Below, piece by piece: positions 25,721 to 32,530 of a DNA stretch of 32,530 bases. Positions within the stretch are counted from its first letter, which is position 1. Each line of letters starts with the position of its first letter. The translations under genes were made by a program, and so were the position numbers. The stretch is from Nitriliruptoraceae bacterium. GTDB lineage: Bacteria; Actinomycetota; Nitriliruptoria; Nitriliruptorales; Nitriliruptoraceae. The notes under the pieces are model-generated. The model worked only from the letters and a program-made list of their open reading frames with translations. It made no database searches and had not been told where the DNA came from. The DNA is taken from positions 1 through 32,530 of the forward strand of contig SKTG01000314.1 in NCBI GenBank assembly GCA_007118045.1, written 5' to 3'.

Positions 25721-27912
25721 CCGTGGTGGTGCCGGAGACGACCTTGGGCGTGGTCCGCGCCCGCGGGCCTCGCTCCGACACGCCCCGGTTGCGCTCGGAG
25801 CTCACGCGGGCGCTGACCGCGACCGAGCTCCGCCCGTCGCAGCTGCCGCGCAACGCGACGTTGATCGTCCGCAAGGTCGGCGCCGCGGGCCGGCGGCCCT
25901 TCGACCCCGAGCGGACGAGCGACTCCGGCTGGGGCGACGGGCTGCGTGACGAGGTGTCGGCGTGGTACGGCAGGGCCTCGCGACCGCGCGACGGTGCCCT
26001 CCCGTCCGAGGCCGAAGCCGTGGTCTTCGCCGACGACACGGAGCTGCTGGCGTGCCTGGCAGTCGACCTGGCTGCCCGGCGAGCCGGCTCGAGGTGGTGG
26101 TGGGCGCAGCTGCCCTCCCGCTTCCGGGGCGGGCTGGCGGACGTGCTGGCCGCCAACGCCCCGCTCGTCCCGGTGGCGATGGACCGCATGTCCGGGTGGG
26201 GCGGCGCCGGAACGGTCGTGGAGTCGCTCCACGAGACCGACGCCTTCACCGTGCTGCGGGCCGTCGCGCGCGCCTACGACCTGCCGACCGGTGGCCGCGT
26301 ACGGCCGGGGTCGGGGAGCGCGGGAGACGCGACCCGATCCGGGGGCGGAGACGGTGGGATGGCTCGCGGGTCGAGGTGGTGGGAGCCCTGGTTGGGTATC
26401 GACAGCGTGCCCCCGACGTCCACCAAGACGCACGCCGCGCTCCTCGCGGTATCGCTCCTGCTGGTGCGGCGGCCCGCTGCGGCGCGGCGGCCAGAGGTCC
26501 TCGCAACGCTCCGCGAGCTGGCGCACGAGCCGGATCCGCGAGGAGCTGCGCCGTTGGCGGCCGGAGCGGCGCCTCACGAGGGTCACGCTCGTGCCACCGA
26601 CCCCGCGTCAGGCCTCCCCTCGCGCGAACCGGGTGATCTCGCTGTGAGCCCGGCGAGGGCCGTCCGGGACGGGACGCGAGAAGGCGACGGTCCGGCCGGG
26701 GCGGGTACGACCGGGGACGAGGTGGCTGCGTCGGAGGCCGACACGGGCGCTTCCCCCACGCACGGGCCGTCGGGCCTGGTGCCTCACGGGCCGCGGGAAC
26801 CTTCCAGCCACCCGACGGACGTCCCCCCGGACCGCGACGCCGGCGCCGCCGCGGATCATCCGGTAGTGGGCCGTGGATCCCATGCCGGACCGACGGCCGA
26901 CGTCGCGGCCACCGGCTCCGAGGCAAACGCGCCGCCGCCGCGCGACCCCGACGAGCTCGGTGCGGAACCGTTCGCCCAGGTCGCAGATGGCCCGGGCTCC
27001 GGGTGGGATCCCGGCGCCATCACCGCGTGGGGAGGCGTGCTCTACCTCGTGAACGTGATCGAACACCTGGACCTGCCGGTCCACTTCGAGGCGGGCTGGC
27101 GGCTGGACACCGGGACGGGCGCCTGGGGGCTGCTCGAGATGCTCGCCCGGGGTCTCGTCGGGGATCGGGCGTCCACCGTGGCGGCTGACCCGCTCTGGCG
27201 GGTCCTGGCCGAGCTGGACGGACGCCCACCAGGCCAGCTGCCACCGCTGCTGCCCGACGGCGGCGGTGCGGGAGCTCCGGGGGCGTCCGTCGGCCGCGTC
27301 AGCCCGCGCGTGACCGAGCCTTCCTACCGGCTGCCGCCCGCCTGGTGGCGTGACCTCGGGGCAGAGGCGGACGAGGGCTGGTGGGCGGCCACCGGCGAGC
27401 GGCTGTGGGTCTGGTCGGGGGCGCCGATCGTGCTCGTCAGCTGCGGAAGGACGGACGAGGACCCGGCGACGCAGGCCACCTCGGAGCTGGCCACCTATCG
27501 GTCACGCGAGGCGCCACCACCTCGGCGTCGATCGGTCGGCGACGTGCCGCTCGCGACCGCGGGACCGCTGCTCGACGGGCTCGGTCCCCTCACGCGCCGG
27601 TGGCTCTCGCTCATCACGCCCTACCTGCGGGCACGGCTCGCCGTCGCCCTGGGGGACCCGGCGATCGACCACGACGCCGCCGGCCCGGAGGCCACCGACC
27701 GGGACGCTGCCGACCCGGACGCGAACGACCTGGACACGGTGCTGCTGCGGCGCCGCGCCCGCATCGTCACGACGCGGACGCACGTCGACGTCGTGCTCGA
27801 TCTGGCCGACACCTCGCTACCGGTGCGTCTGGCGGGGCTCGACGGGAGCCCGGGCTGGTGCCCCCGATTCGGCCGGGTCGTCACCTACCACTTCGAGGAG
27901 GGCGGACCGTGA
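25717..27912 (+). CDS. Large uncharacterised eCIS protein, candidate tape-measure or accessory
   Basis: This 731-residue protein just before the ATPase gene has three parts. The N-terminal domain (LRSELTRALTATELRPSQLP, then NATLIVRKVG) is followed by a helical, Trp-rich part. A low-complexity Gly/Pro/Ala/Asp-rich region spans about residues 280-430. The C-terminal domain (WGGVLYLVNVIEHLDLPVHF, then RTHVDVVLDLADTSLPVRLA and WCPRFGRVVTYHFEEGG) is the part I recognise as recurring in eCIS operons beside the ATPase. Function is not established. A CIS tape-measure role is possible because no other candidate is present. Start ATG 25717 overlaps the upstream stop, with GAGGAG only 2 nt away. GTG 25723 has better spacing. 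Confidence 0.72.
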   Translation: MTVVVPETTLGVVRARGPRSDTPRLRSELTRALTATELRPSQLPRNATLIVRKVGAAGRRPFDPERTSDSGWGDGLRDEVSAWYGRASRPRDGALPSEAEAVVFADDTELLACLAVDLAARRAGSRWWWAQLPSRFRGGLADVLAANAPLVPVAMDRMSGWGGAGTVVESLHETDAFTVLRAVARAYDLPTGGRVRPGSGSAGDATRSGGGDGGMARGSRWWEPWLGIDSVPPTSTKTHAALLAVSLLLVRRPAAARRPEVLATLRELAHEPDPRGAAPLAAGAAPHEGHARATDPASGLPSREPGDLAVSPARAVRDGTREGDGPAGAGTTGDEVAASEADTGASPTHGPSGLVPHGPREPSSHPTDVPPDRDAGAAADHPVVGRGSHAGPTADVAATGSEANAPPPRDPDELGAEPFAQVADGPGSGWDPGAITAWGGVLYLVNVIEHLDLPVHFEAGWRLDTGTGAWGLLEMLARGLVGDRASTVAADPLWRVLAELDGRPPGQLPPLLPDGGGAGAPGASVGRVSPRVTEPSYRLPPAWWRDLGAEADEGWWAATGERLWVWSGAPIVLVSCGRTDEDPATQATSELATYRSREAPPPRRRSVGDVPLATAGPLLDGLGPLTRRWLSLITPYLRARLAVALGDPAIDHDAAGPEATDRDAADPDANDLDTVLLRRRARIVTTRTHVDVVLDLADTSLPVRLAGLDGSPGWCPRFGRVVTYHFEEGGP

Positions 27913-30008
27913 GCGTGCCCGAGGTGTTCGCAGACGTGCCGCGGACGGCGCGCGAGCACTTCCGGTTGCTGTACCACGGCGCCGTCTACCGCGTGCTGGA
28001 CCACGTGCGTCAGCGTGATGCCGAACGCGGCCTGGACCGTGCGTTCTCGGCCTACCCCTTCCTGCGCGACCACCTCGAGGCCATGGCGCCATGGCTCCCG
28101 GACGGGCTCGGGTGGAGCGAGACGTTCGCCTGGTGGCGGTCGGCCGTGCGCCGCTGGGAGGAGGTGGACGCCGCAACGCCGCTGCCCTGGCGAGCGTTGC
28201 GTGAGGCGGAGGTGCTCGACGACGACGGCTGCGACGCGCTGCTGCTGGCTGGACTCGTGGAGGAGGACCAACGGTTCGGCACGCTCTTCGCCGAGCTGCA
28301 GGAGCCGGTGCCGTCACGTCGCCCCGGCACCGAGCTGTTGGCCGCGATCCTCCGCGCCAACGGCGGCGAGGCGGACGCATGGGCTCTGGGCCGACAGCTG
28401 CTCGGCGCCGATGTGGTCACCGTCGCCGATCCCCGTGCGCCACGGTCCGCCTGGCAGCTGTCGGTCGCGCCGGAGCTGTGGGGGGTGCTGCGGGGGGACA
28501 CGCCACCGGTCCTGCCCGAGGGCTGCCGGCACGTGCCCGTCGATCGGCTGGCTCGTCGACGAGAGCTCGTGGTCCCCGTCGCGTTCGACGAGCAGCTGGT
28601 GCAGGTGCCGGCCATCGTCGCCGCCGGCCAAGCCGACGCGGTCGTCGTCCGAGGGATGGGAGGCAGCGACCGCGGACGCATCGCCGAGGTACTGGCGCGT
28701 GACCTCGGGCGCGGGATCCTGCTGATCGAGCCGCAGGACCGTGACGTCGAGGTGGCCCATCTCGGACCGATCTGTGCCGCACTCGGAGCGCTCCCGGTGT
28801 TCCGGTACGAGCTCGGGCCGGGAGAGACGGTGACGCTGCCGGCGCTGCCCCCTGCCGTACGTCCCACCGTGGTCATCGTGGGACGGGAGGGCGGCGTGCG
28901 GAGCGCGTCGACGGATCGCGTGCTCACGCTGAACGTGCCACCCACCGGGCTGCCCGAGCGACGGCGGCTCTGGCGCGAGGCGCTGGACGGCCACGCACCC
29001 GCCGAGCTCGACGCGATCAGCGAACGGTTCCGGCTGCCCCCGAGGCACCTTCGCACCGCGGCCGCCAGGGCCGTGGCGACCGCTGCGCTCGAGCGTCGCA
29101 CCGTCGTGAACAGCACGGACGTGGCCAGCGCCTGCCGGACGCTCGACCGCCAGCACCTCGACGCGCTCGCCTCGCGGGTGGAGCCTCACGGTGGCTGGGA
29201 GCAGCTCGTAGTGAACGACCTGACCCGGTCGCGGTTGGACGAGCTCGCGCGTCGCTGTCGTAACCGGGAGCGCATCGCGGACCATCTCGGATCCGGGTTC
29301 GGTGCCCGGGCCGGCCACGGCGTCCGAGCGTTGCTGACGGGCGGCAGCGGCACCGGCAAGACGCTGGCGGCGACGATCCTCGCCGGTGAGCTCGGCATGG
29401 ACGTGTACCGGGTCGATCTCGCCGCGATCGTCAACAAGTACGTGGGGGAGACCGAGAAGAACCTGCACCGGGTCCTCTCCGTCGCCGAGGAACTCGACGT
29501 GATCCTGCTGATCGACGAGGGCGACGCGCTGCTCGGCAACCGGACCGAGGTGCGCAGCGCCAACGACCGCTTCGCGAACCTGGAGACCAACTACCTGCTC
29601 CAGCGGCTGGAGACCTACGAAGGCATCGTGGTGGTCACCACCAACGCCGGCGACCGCATCGACGGCGCGTTCCAGCGGCGGATGGACCTGGTGATCCCGT
29701 TCGCCGAACCCGGTCCCGAGCTGCGTCTGGACATCTGGTCCCTGCACCTGCCCGAGGATCACCGGATCCACCCGCGCTTCCTCGAGGACATCGCGGGTCG
29801 CTGCGTGTTGTCGGGCGGCCAGATCCGCAACGCAGCGATGCATGCGACGCTGCTCGCCCTCGAAGGCGACGGCATCGTCCGCCGAGCCGAGGTCGAGACG
29901 GCCGTCCGCGCGGAGTACGCGAAGGCCGGCGGCATCCCGCCGTTCGCCAGCGACGGGCACGTTCCCCCGATCAACGGATCGCAGGCGTTCCTGGAGCGGC
30001 TGCGGTGA
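27909..30008 (+). CDS. AAA+ ATPase (Pvc15-like) with degenerate first AAA domain
   Basis: The GTG at 27909 overlaps the upstream stop (GTGA) with GAGGAGGG 6 nt before it, giving 699 residues; the open frame further upstream is a shadow. The C-terminal AAA+ domain is complete: Walker A GGSGTGKT (478-485), Walker B ILLIDE (532-537), sensor-1 VVVTTNAGD, arginine-finger region FQRRMDLVIPF and sensor-2 LSGGQIRNAAM. Residues 240-370 resemble a decayed AAA domain: VVVRGMGGSDRGR (245-257) sits where Walker A would be but lacks the Lys-Thr pair, and RPTVVIVGREG looks like sensor 1. Pvc15-type ATPases are an eCIS hallmark and are thought to act in assembly or effector loading, not in sheath recycling. 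It directly precedes the DUF4157 gene. Confidence 0.93.
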   Translation: MSVPEVFADVPRTAREHFRLLYHGAVYRVLDHVRQRDAERGLDRAFSAYPFLRDHLEAMAPWLPDGLGWSETFAWWRSAVRRWEEVDAATPLPWRALREAEVLDDDGCDALLLAGLVEEDQRFGTLFAELQEPVPSRRPGTELLAAILRANGGEADAWALGRQLLGADVVTVADPRAPRSAWQLSVAPELWGVLRGDTPPVLPEGCRHVPVDRLARRRELVVPVAFDEQLVQVPAIVAAGQADAVVVRGMGGSDRGRIAEVLARDLGRGILLIEPQDRDVEVAHLGPICAALGALPVFRYELGPGETVTLPALPPAVRPTVVIVGREGGVRSASTDRVLTLNVPPTGLPERRRLWREALDGHAPAELDAISERFRLPPRHLRTAAARAVATAALERRTVVNSTDVASACRTLDRQHLDALASRVEPHGGWEQLVVNDLTRSRLDELARRCRNRERIADHLGSGFGARAGHGVRALLTGGSGTGKTLAATILAGELGMDVYRVDLAAIVNKYVGETEKNLHRVLSVAEELDVILLIDEGDALLGNRTEVRSANDRFANLETNYLLQRLETYEGIVVVTTNAGDRIDGAFQRRMDLVIPFAEPGPELRLDIWSLHLPEDHRIHPRFLEDIAGRCVLSGGQIRNAAMHATLLALEGDGIVRRAEVETAVRAEYAKAGGIPPFASDGHVPPINGSQAFLERLR

Positions 30009-32530
30009 GCGTCGTCGCGCGCGCTCACGGCACCACCCGCACGACGCGGGAAGGTCGTCACGCGTCGAGGCGGAGGGGTGGGGGATCCCCCAGCAGCGGC
30101 AGCGCTCCCAGCCGCGCCTCGGCCCACGACGGTCGGGGCGACGGGCGGGTGACCCAGCCCAAGCTGCAGCTCAGCAGGCCGGGGGACGCGCTGGAGGCCG
30201 AAGCCGATCGCGTGGCTCGTCGCGTCACGAGCGGCCAGCCGGCGGGCCCCATCTCCGCGCTGGGGGCGACCGGCGGGGTCGGGACCGGGCAGCGGGAGGT
30301 GGTCGAGGAGCCGGACGAGGGGCCGTTGCAGGCGTTGGCGCAGCGGGAGGTGGTGGAGGAGCCGGATGAGGGGCCGTTGCAGGCGTCGGTGCAGCGGGAG
30401 GTGGTCGAGGAGCCGGACGAGGGCCCGTTGCAGGCGCTGGTGCAGCGGGACGTGGTGGACGAGCTGGAGGAGCCGTTGCAGGCGTCGGTGCAGCGGGAGG
30501 TGGTCGAGGAACCCGACGAGGGACCGCTGCAGGTACTCGTCCAACGGGATGTCGTGGACGAGCTGGACGAGCCCTTGCAGGCGCTCGCACAGCGGGACGC
30601 GACCGAGGACGCGGTGGAGCCGCTACAGCCGCTGCTGCAACGCGAGGTGATGGAGGAACCCGAGGAGCCCGTGCAGGCGAGCACCGAGGGGAGCAGCTCG
30701 GGCGGCGCCTCTGCCGCGACGGCACAGCAGGTGGTCGCGAACCCGGGGCTCGGCCGTGGGCTCGTGCCGCGAGCTCGATCGGCCCTCGAACCCCGGATGG
30801 GCCTCGACCTCTCGGGGGTCCGCGTGCACGAGGGTGGCAGTGCGGCCGAAGCAGCGGCGTCCATCGGCGCGCGTGCGTTCACGCACGGTCGGGACATCTG
30901 GCTCGGCCGGGGCGAGTCGCAACAGGACCTCGGCCTCATGGCCCACGAGGTCACCCACGTCGCACAGCAAGCTGGCGGCCTCCACCGCGACGTTGTCCTG
31001 CGACAGTCCGACGCTCGGACGGCGCCCGGAGACGTTGCGAGCAACGTCGGTATCGACACCGATCGGAAGGAGATCCACGTCCCGGTGTTGAACCTGCCGG
31101 AGTTCAAGTTGCGTCGCATGCCGTCAGCGCCGCTGCGGTTCCAGTACGGACGTCCGCGGGACACCCACCAGTCCGATGTCTGGGAACGCGGGGTCGGCCC
31201 GGCGTCCGACAGCGCGGTCGACGGTTGGCTGGGTCGGCTGCGCGGTTCCGGCCGCCTCCCGGAGGGTGCCCAGCGTGGCGGTTCCACCGCGCTGTTCTTC
31301 AAGCATCCGCGTTCATCTCATCCCGTGATCGCCGAGGAGAGCGCGCTGAAACGGCTCTCCATCCGCCCCACGTGGGATCGGCGGGGACAGGCCGCTGGAT
31401 TCCACATCGACCACATCCATGAGTGGCAACTCGGCGGAGAGGACCAGATCGACAACCTCTGGCTGCTCGAGCAGCGCGCCAACGTGAGTTCGGGCTCCAA
31501 GATCAACCACGAGGTGCGGCGCCGCATCACAGCCGTGCTGCGTGCGGCGCCCGACGACCTCGCCGGCAAGCCTCCGGACCTCGACGCGGTCCGTGCCCGC
31601 AACTACCACGTCGTCGCCCATCGGCTCAGAGGCGGCTTGTCGGTGACGGGGTCGCCGACGAGCCGGTGGGAGGCGAAGGAGGTCAAGGGCGCGGATCCCG
31701 TCCGCGATCTCCAGCCGATGACCGAGGCCGAGATCGGTGACGCGGGTGGCACGGCCGATCGTCTGCGCCTGTACCTGTCACCGACCGGTGGGCGCTCGAT
31801 CGACGTGCCGTGGGGGCCCAAGGAAGGGGTCACCGACGGACGCAAGACCGGGATGGACTGGAAGATCGGCAACCTGACCATCACCGAGGTGCACTACACG
31901 GATGGTGTGAAGGGGGAAGCCAAGGGCACCGCTCTGCGGCGACAGCGTGGCCGGGGGATGAGGGAGGTCGCCGTACAGCTGCCCATCACCCGTGTCCAGG
32001 GGCTGCAGTACACGGGCTACCTCGACGACCTCAACCTCTGGCAACAGCTTGCTCACAGCTTCACGATGGAAGGCCTGAGCCCCATCGAGATGGAGCAGCT
32101 CGAGCTGGACGCGGAGAAGGGGCTGGTGGGCCGGGGTCGCCTGCTGCCAACGGTCCCGTTGATCCGCGGAGCCGCCATCGATCTGGTCCTCGACGGCGAG
32201 GACATCTACCTCAGCAAGGTGTTCTCGACCGGGGAGTTCACCTTCCCGGGCCCGATCGACGTCACCGATTCGAGCCTGGAGCTGCTTCTCGGCACCCGGG
32301 GGTTCGCGATCAGCGGCGAGGTCCTGTTCGCGATCCAGCGCGTTGGTGAGGGCAAGCTCACCGGTGAGGCGCGAGCGGGCGGCGACGGGCCGGGGTTCGC
32401 CCTGGCCGGCGAGTTCGCTTTCGACACCGAGCTGTTCGATCAGGCCAGGATCCGGGCGTGGTACCGCGACGAGAAGTTCGGTGCAGCAGGCGAGCTGAAG
32501 ATCAAGCGGGGGAAGGTCGCGGGCGTCGAC
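30005..32530 (+). CDS. DUF4157-HNH candidate effector, 3'-partial
   Basis: GTG 30005 overlaps the ATPase stop (GTGA), with GGAG 8 nt upstream. The frame has no stop to the window edge, giving 842 visible residues. Order: Arg/Ser-rich N-terminus; LSRPGDALEAEADRVARRV (about 62-80), the usual lead-in to DUF4157; eight 16/17-residue repeats (96-227); DUF4157 proper (GLDLSGVRVHE, GARAFTHGRDIWLG, then AHEVTHVAQQ with the HExxH motif at 314-318); an HNH-like motif (FHIDHIHEWQLGG at 466-478, then DNLWLLEQRANVSSG at 483-497); then a long region that looks strand-rich, with phrases such as FAISGEVLFAIQ, FALAGEFAFD and GAAGELKIKRG. DUF4157 is typical of eCIS-linked toxins. The HNH motif suggests a nuclease. 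Payload status is inferred. Confidence 0.85.
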   Translation, partial: MSVVARAHGTTRTTREGRHASRRRGGGSPSSGSAPSRASAHDGRGDGRVTQPKLQLSRPGDALEAEADRVARRVTSGQPAGPISALGATGGVGTGQREVVEEPDEGPLQALAQREVVEEPDEGPLQASVQREVVEEPDEGPLQALVQRDVVDELEEPLQASVQREVVEEPDEGPLQVLVQRDVVDELDEPLQALAQRDATEDAVEPLQPLLQREVMEEPEEPVQASTEGSSSGGASAATAQQVVANPGLGRGLVPRARSALEPRMGLDLSGVRVHEGGSAAEAAASIGARAFTHGRDIWLGRGESQQDLGLMAHEVTHVAQQAGGLHRDVVLRQSDARTAPGDVASNVGIDTDRKEIHVPVLNLPEFKLRRMPSAPLRFQYGRPRDTHQSDVWERGVGPASDSAVDGWLGRLRGSGRLPEGAQRGGSTALFFKHPRSSHPVIAEESALKRLSIRPTWDRRGQAAGFHIDHIHEWQLGGEDQIDNLWLLEQRANVSSGSKINHEVRRRITAVLRAAPDDLAGKPPDLDAVRARNYHVVAHRLRGGLSVTGSPTSRWEAKEVKGADPVRDLQPMTEAEIGDAGGTADRLRLYLSPTGGRSIDVPWGPKEGVTDGRKTGMDWKIGNLTITEVHYTDGVKGEAKGTALRRQRGRGMREVAVQLPITRVQGLQYTGYLDDLNLWQQLAHSFTMEGLSPIEMEQLELDAEKGLVGRGRLLPTVPLIRGAAIDLVLDGEDIYLSKVFSTGEFTFPGPIDVTDSSLELLLGTRGFAISGEVLFAIQRVGEGKLTGEARAGGDGPGFALAGEFAFDTELFDQARIRAWYRDEKFGAAGELKIKRGKVAGVD
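30290..30685 (+). repeat. Eight tandem 48/51-nt repeats in the DUF4157 gene
   Basis: The units encode QREVVEEPDEGPLQAxx (17 residues) or QRDVVDELxEPLQAxx (16 residues), mixed in the order 17-17-17-16-17-16-16-16. The first five are very similar at DNA level, and the last two have drifted. The repeats are rich in Glu, Gln and Val and sit between the lead-in motif and the DUF4157 domain. The uniform reading frame shows that they are coding; they are not a CRISPR array. Confidence 0.9.

Larger units (their letters stand above)
4334..32530 (+). other. eCIS (phage-tail-like contractile injection system) gene cluster, extends past the window
   Basis: Twenty same-strand genes are packed with overlaps or gaps under 50 nt. 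They encode sheath, tube, hub, spike, baseplate wedge, baseplate J and I, fibre-like proteins, a DUF4255 cap protein, a AAA+ ATPase and a DUF4157 protein. The ATPase and DUF4255 protein are hallmarks of eCIS; they separate it from phage tails and from type VI secretion. No capsid, terminase, integrase or lysis gene is seen. The largest internal gap is 48 nt (19361-19408), which fits one long operon. Confidence 0.93.

Noticed and set aside
27381..27908. Upstream extension of the ATPase frame
   Set aside because: It overlaps the coding end of the 731-aa gene in another frame and has shadow composition. GTG 27909 has a ribosome site and the usual overlap.
30290..30685. Regular repeats considered as a CRISPR array
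   Set aside because: Units are contiguous, 48 or 51 nt long, without unique spacers, and encode in-frame peptide repeats.
30058..31302. Minus-strand repeat-rich frame opposite the DUF4157 gene
   Set aside because: It is the mirror of the coding repeats on the + strand. Its Ser/Thr/Cys-rich composition and lack of a ribosome site fit a shadow.
4334..32530. Prophage or R-type tailocin as an explanation for the cluster
   Set aside because: There is no head, terminase, integrase, holin or endolysin gene. The AAA+ ATPase, DUF4255 and DUF4157 proteins are eCIS features.
1..32530. tRNA, rRNA, insertion sequence or attachment sites
   Set aside because: I saw no cloverleaf-like segment, transposase motif or flanking direct repeats in the readable gaps. 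Without a computed search this is only an inspection result.

Overview
The window is very GC-rich (about 70% or more by eye, not counted), with long open antisense shadow frames, frequent GTG/TTG starts and strongly acidic proteins. This suggests a high-GC actinobacterium, possibly a deep-branching or salt-tolerant lineage such as Nitriliruptoria. The lineage is an inference from style only. Every gene I can support lies on the + strand.

Region 1 (1-2835) is the chromosomal flank. It holds the 3' part of an assimilatory adenylyl-sulfate reductase (cysH), an overlapping unrecognised 191-aa protein, and an LVIVD-repeat/PA-domain protein whose 5' end appears to be missing. A strong 14-bp hairpin at 2803-2835 closes the region.

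Region 2 (2836-4333) holds a promoter candidate, a SARP-like (BTAD) transcriptional regulator and a 263-nt intergenic stretch. That stretch contains a hairpin and GTGACG direct repeats spaced exactly 11 nt, as SARP operators are.

Region 3 (4334 to the end of the window) is one tightly packed run of 20 genes encoding an extracellular-type contractile injection system (eCIS, a phage-tail-like protein-translocation machine related to PVC/Afp). The order is: small conserved protein, DUF4255 cap protein (Pvc16-like), unknown, sheath 1, tube 1, giant sheath 2 with two fibronectin-III-like domains, tube 2, CIS tube/LysM-like protein (Pvc7-like), 52-aa small protein, hub (gp27-like), spike (gp5-like), protein with a hydrophobic C-terminal hairpin, gp25-like wedge, baseplate J, baseplate I with a large N-terminal extension, two related fibre/spoke-like proteins, a large unknown that is a candidate tape measure, a AAA+ ATPase (Pvc15-like), and a DUF4157 protein. 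I see no capsid, terminase, integrase or lysis genes, so this is not a prophage. I also see no PAAR tip gene or obvious classical tape measure.

The last gene starts at 30005 and is still open at the window edge (842 codons visible). It combines an eight-fold 16/17-residue repeat, a DUF4157 domain with an HEVTH motif and an HNH-nuclease-like motif, followed by sequence that looks beta-rich. It is the best candidate for the payload of the machine. The likely working model is that the SARP-like regulator switches on a long operon, which builds two sheath/tube pairs on a baseplate, decorates it with fibres and loads a DUF4157-HNH effector.
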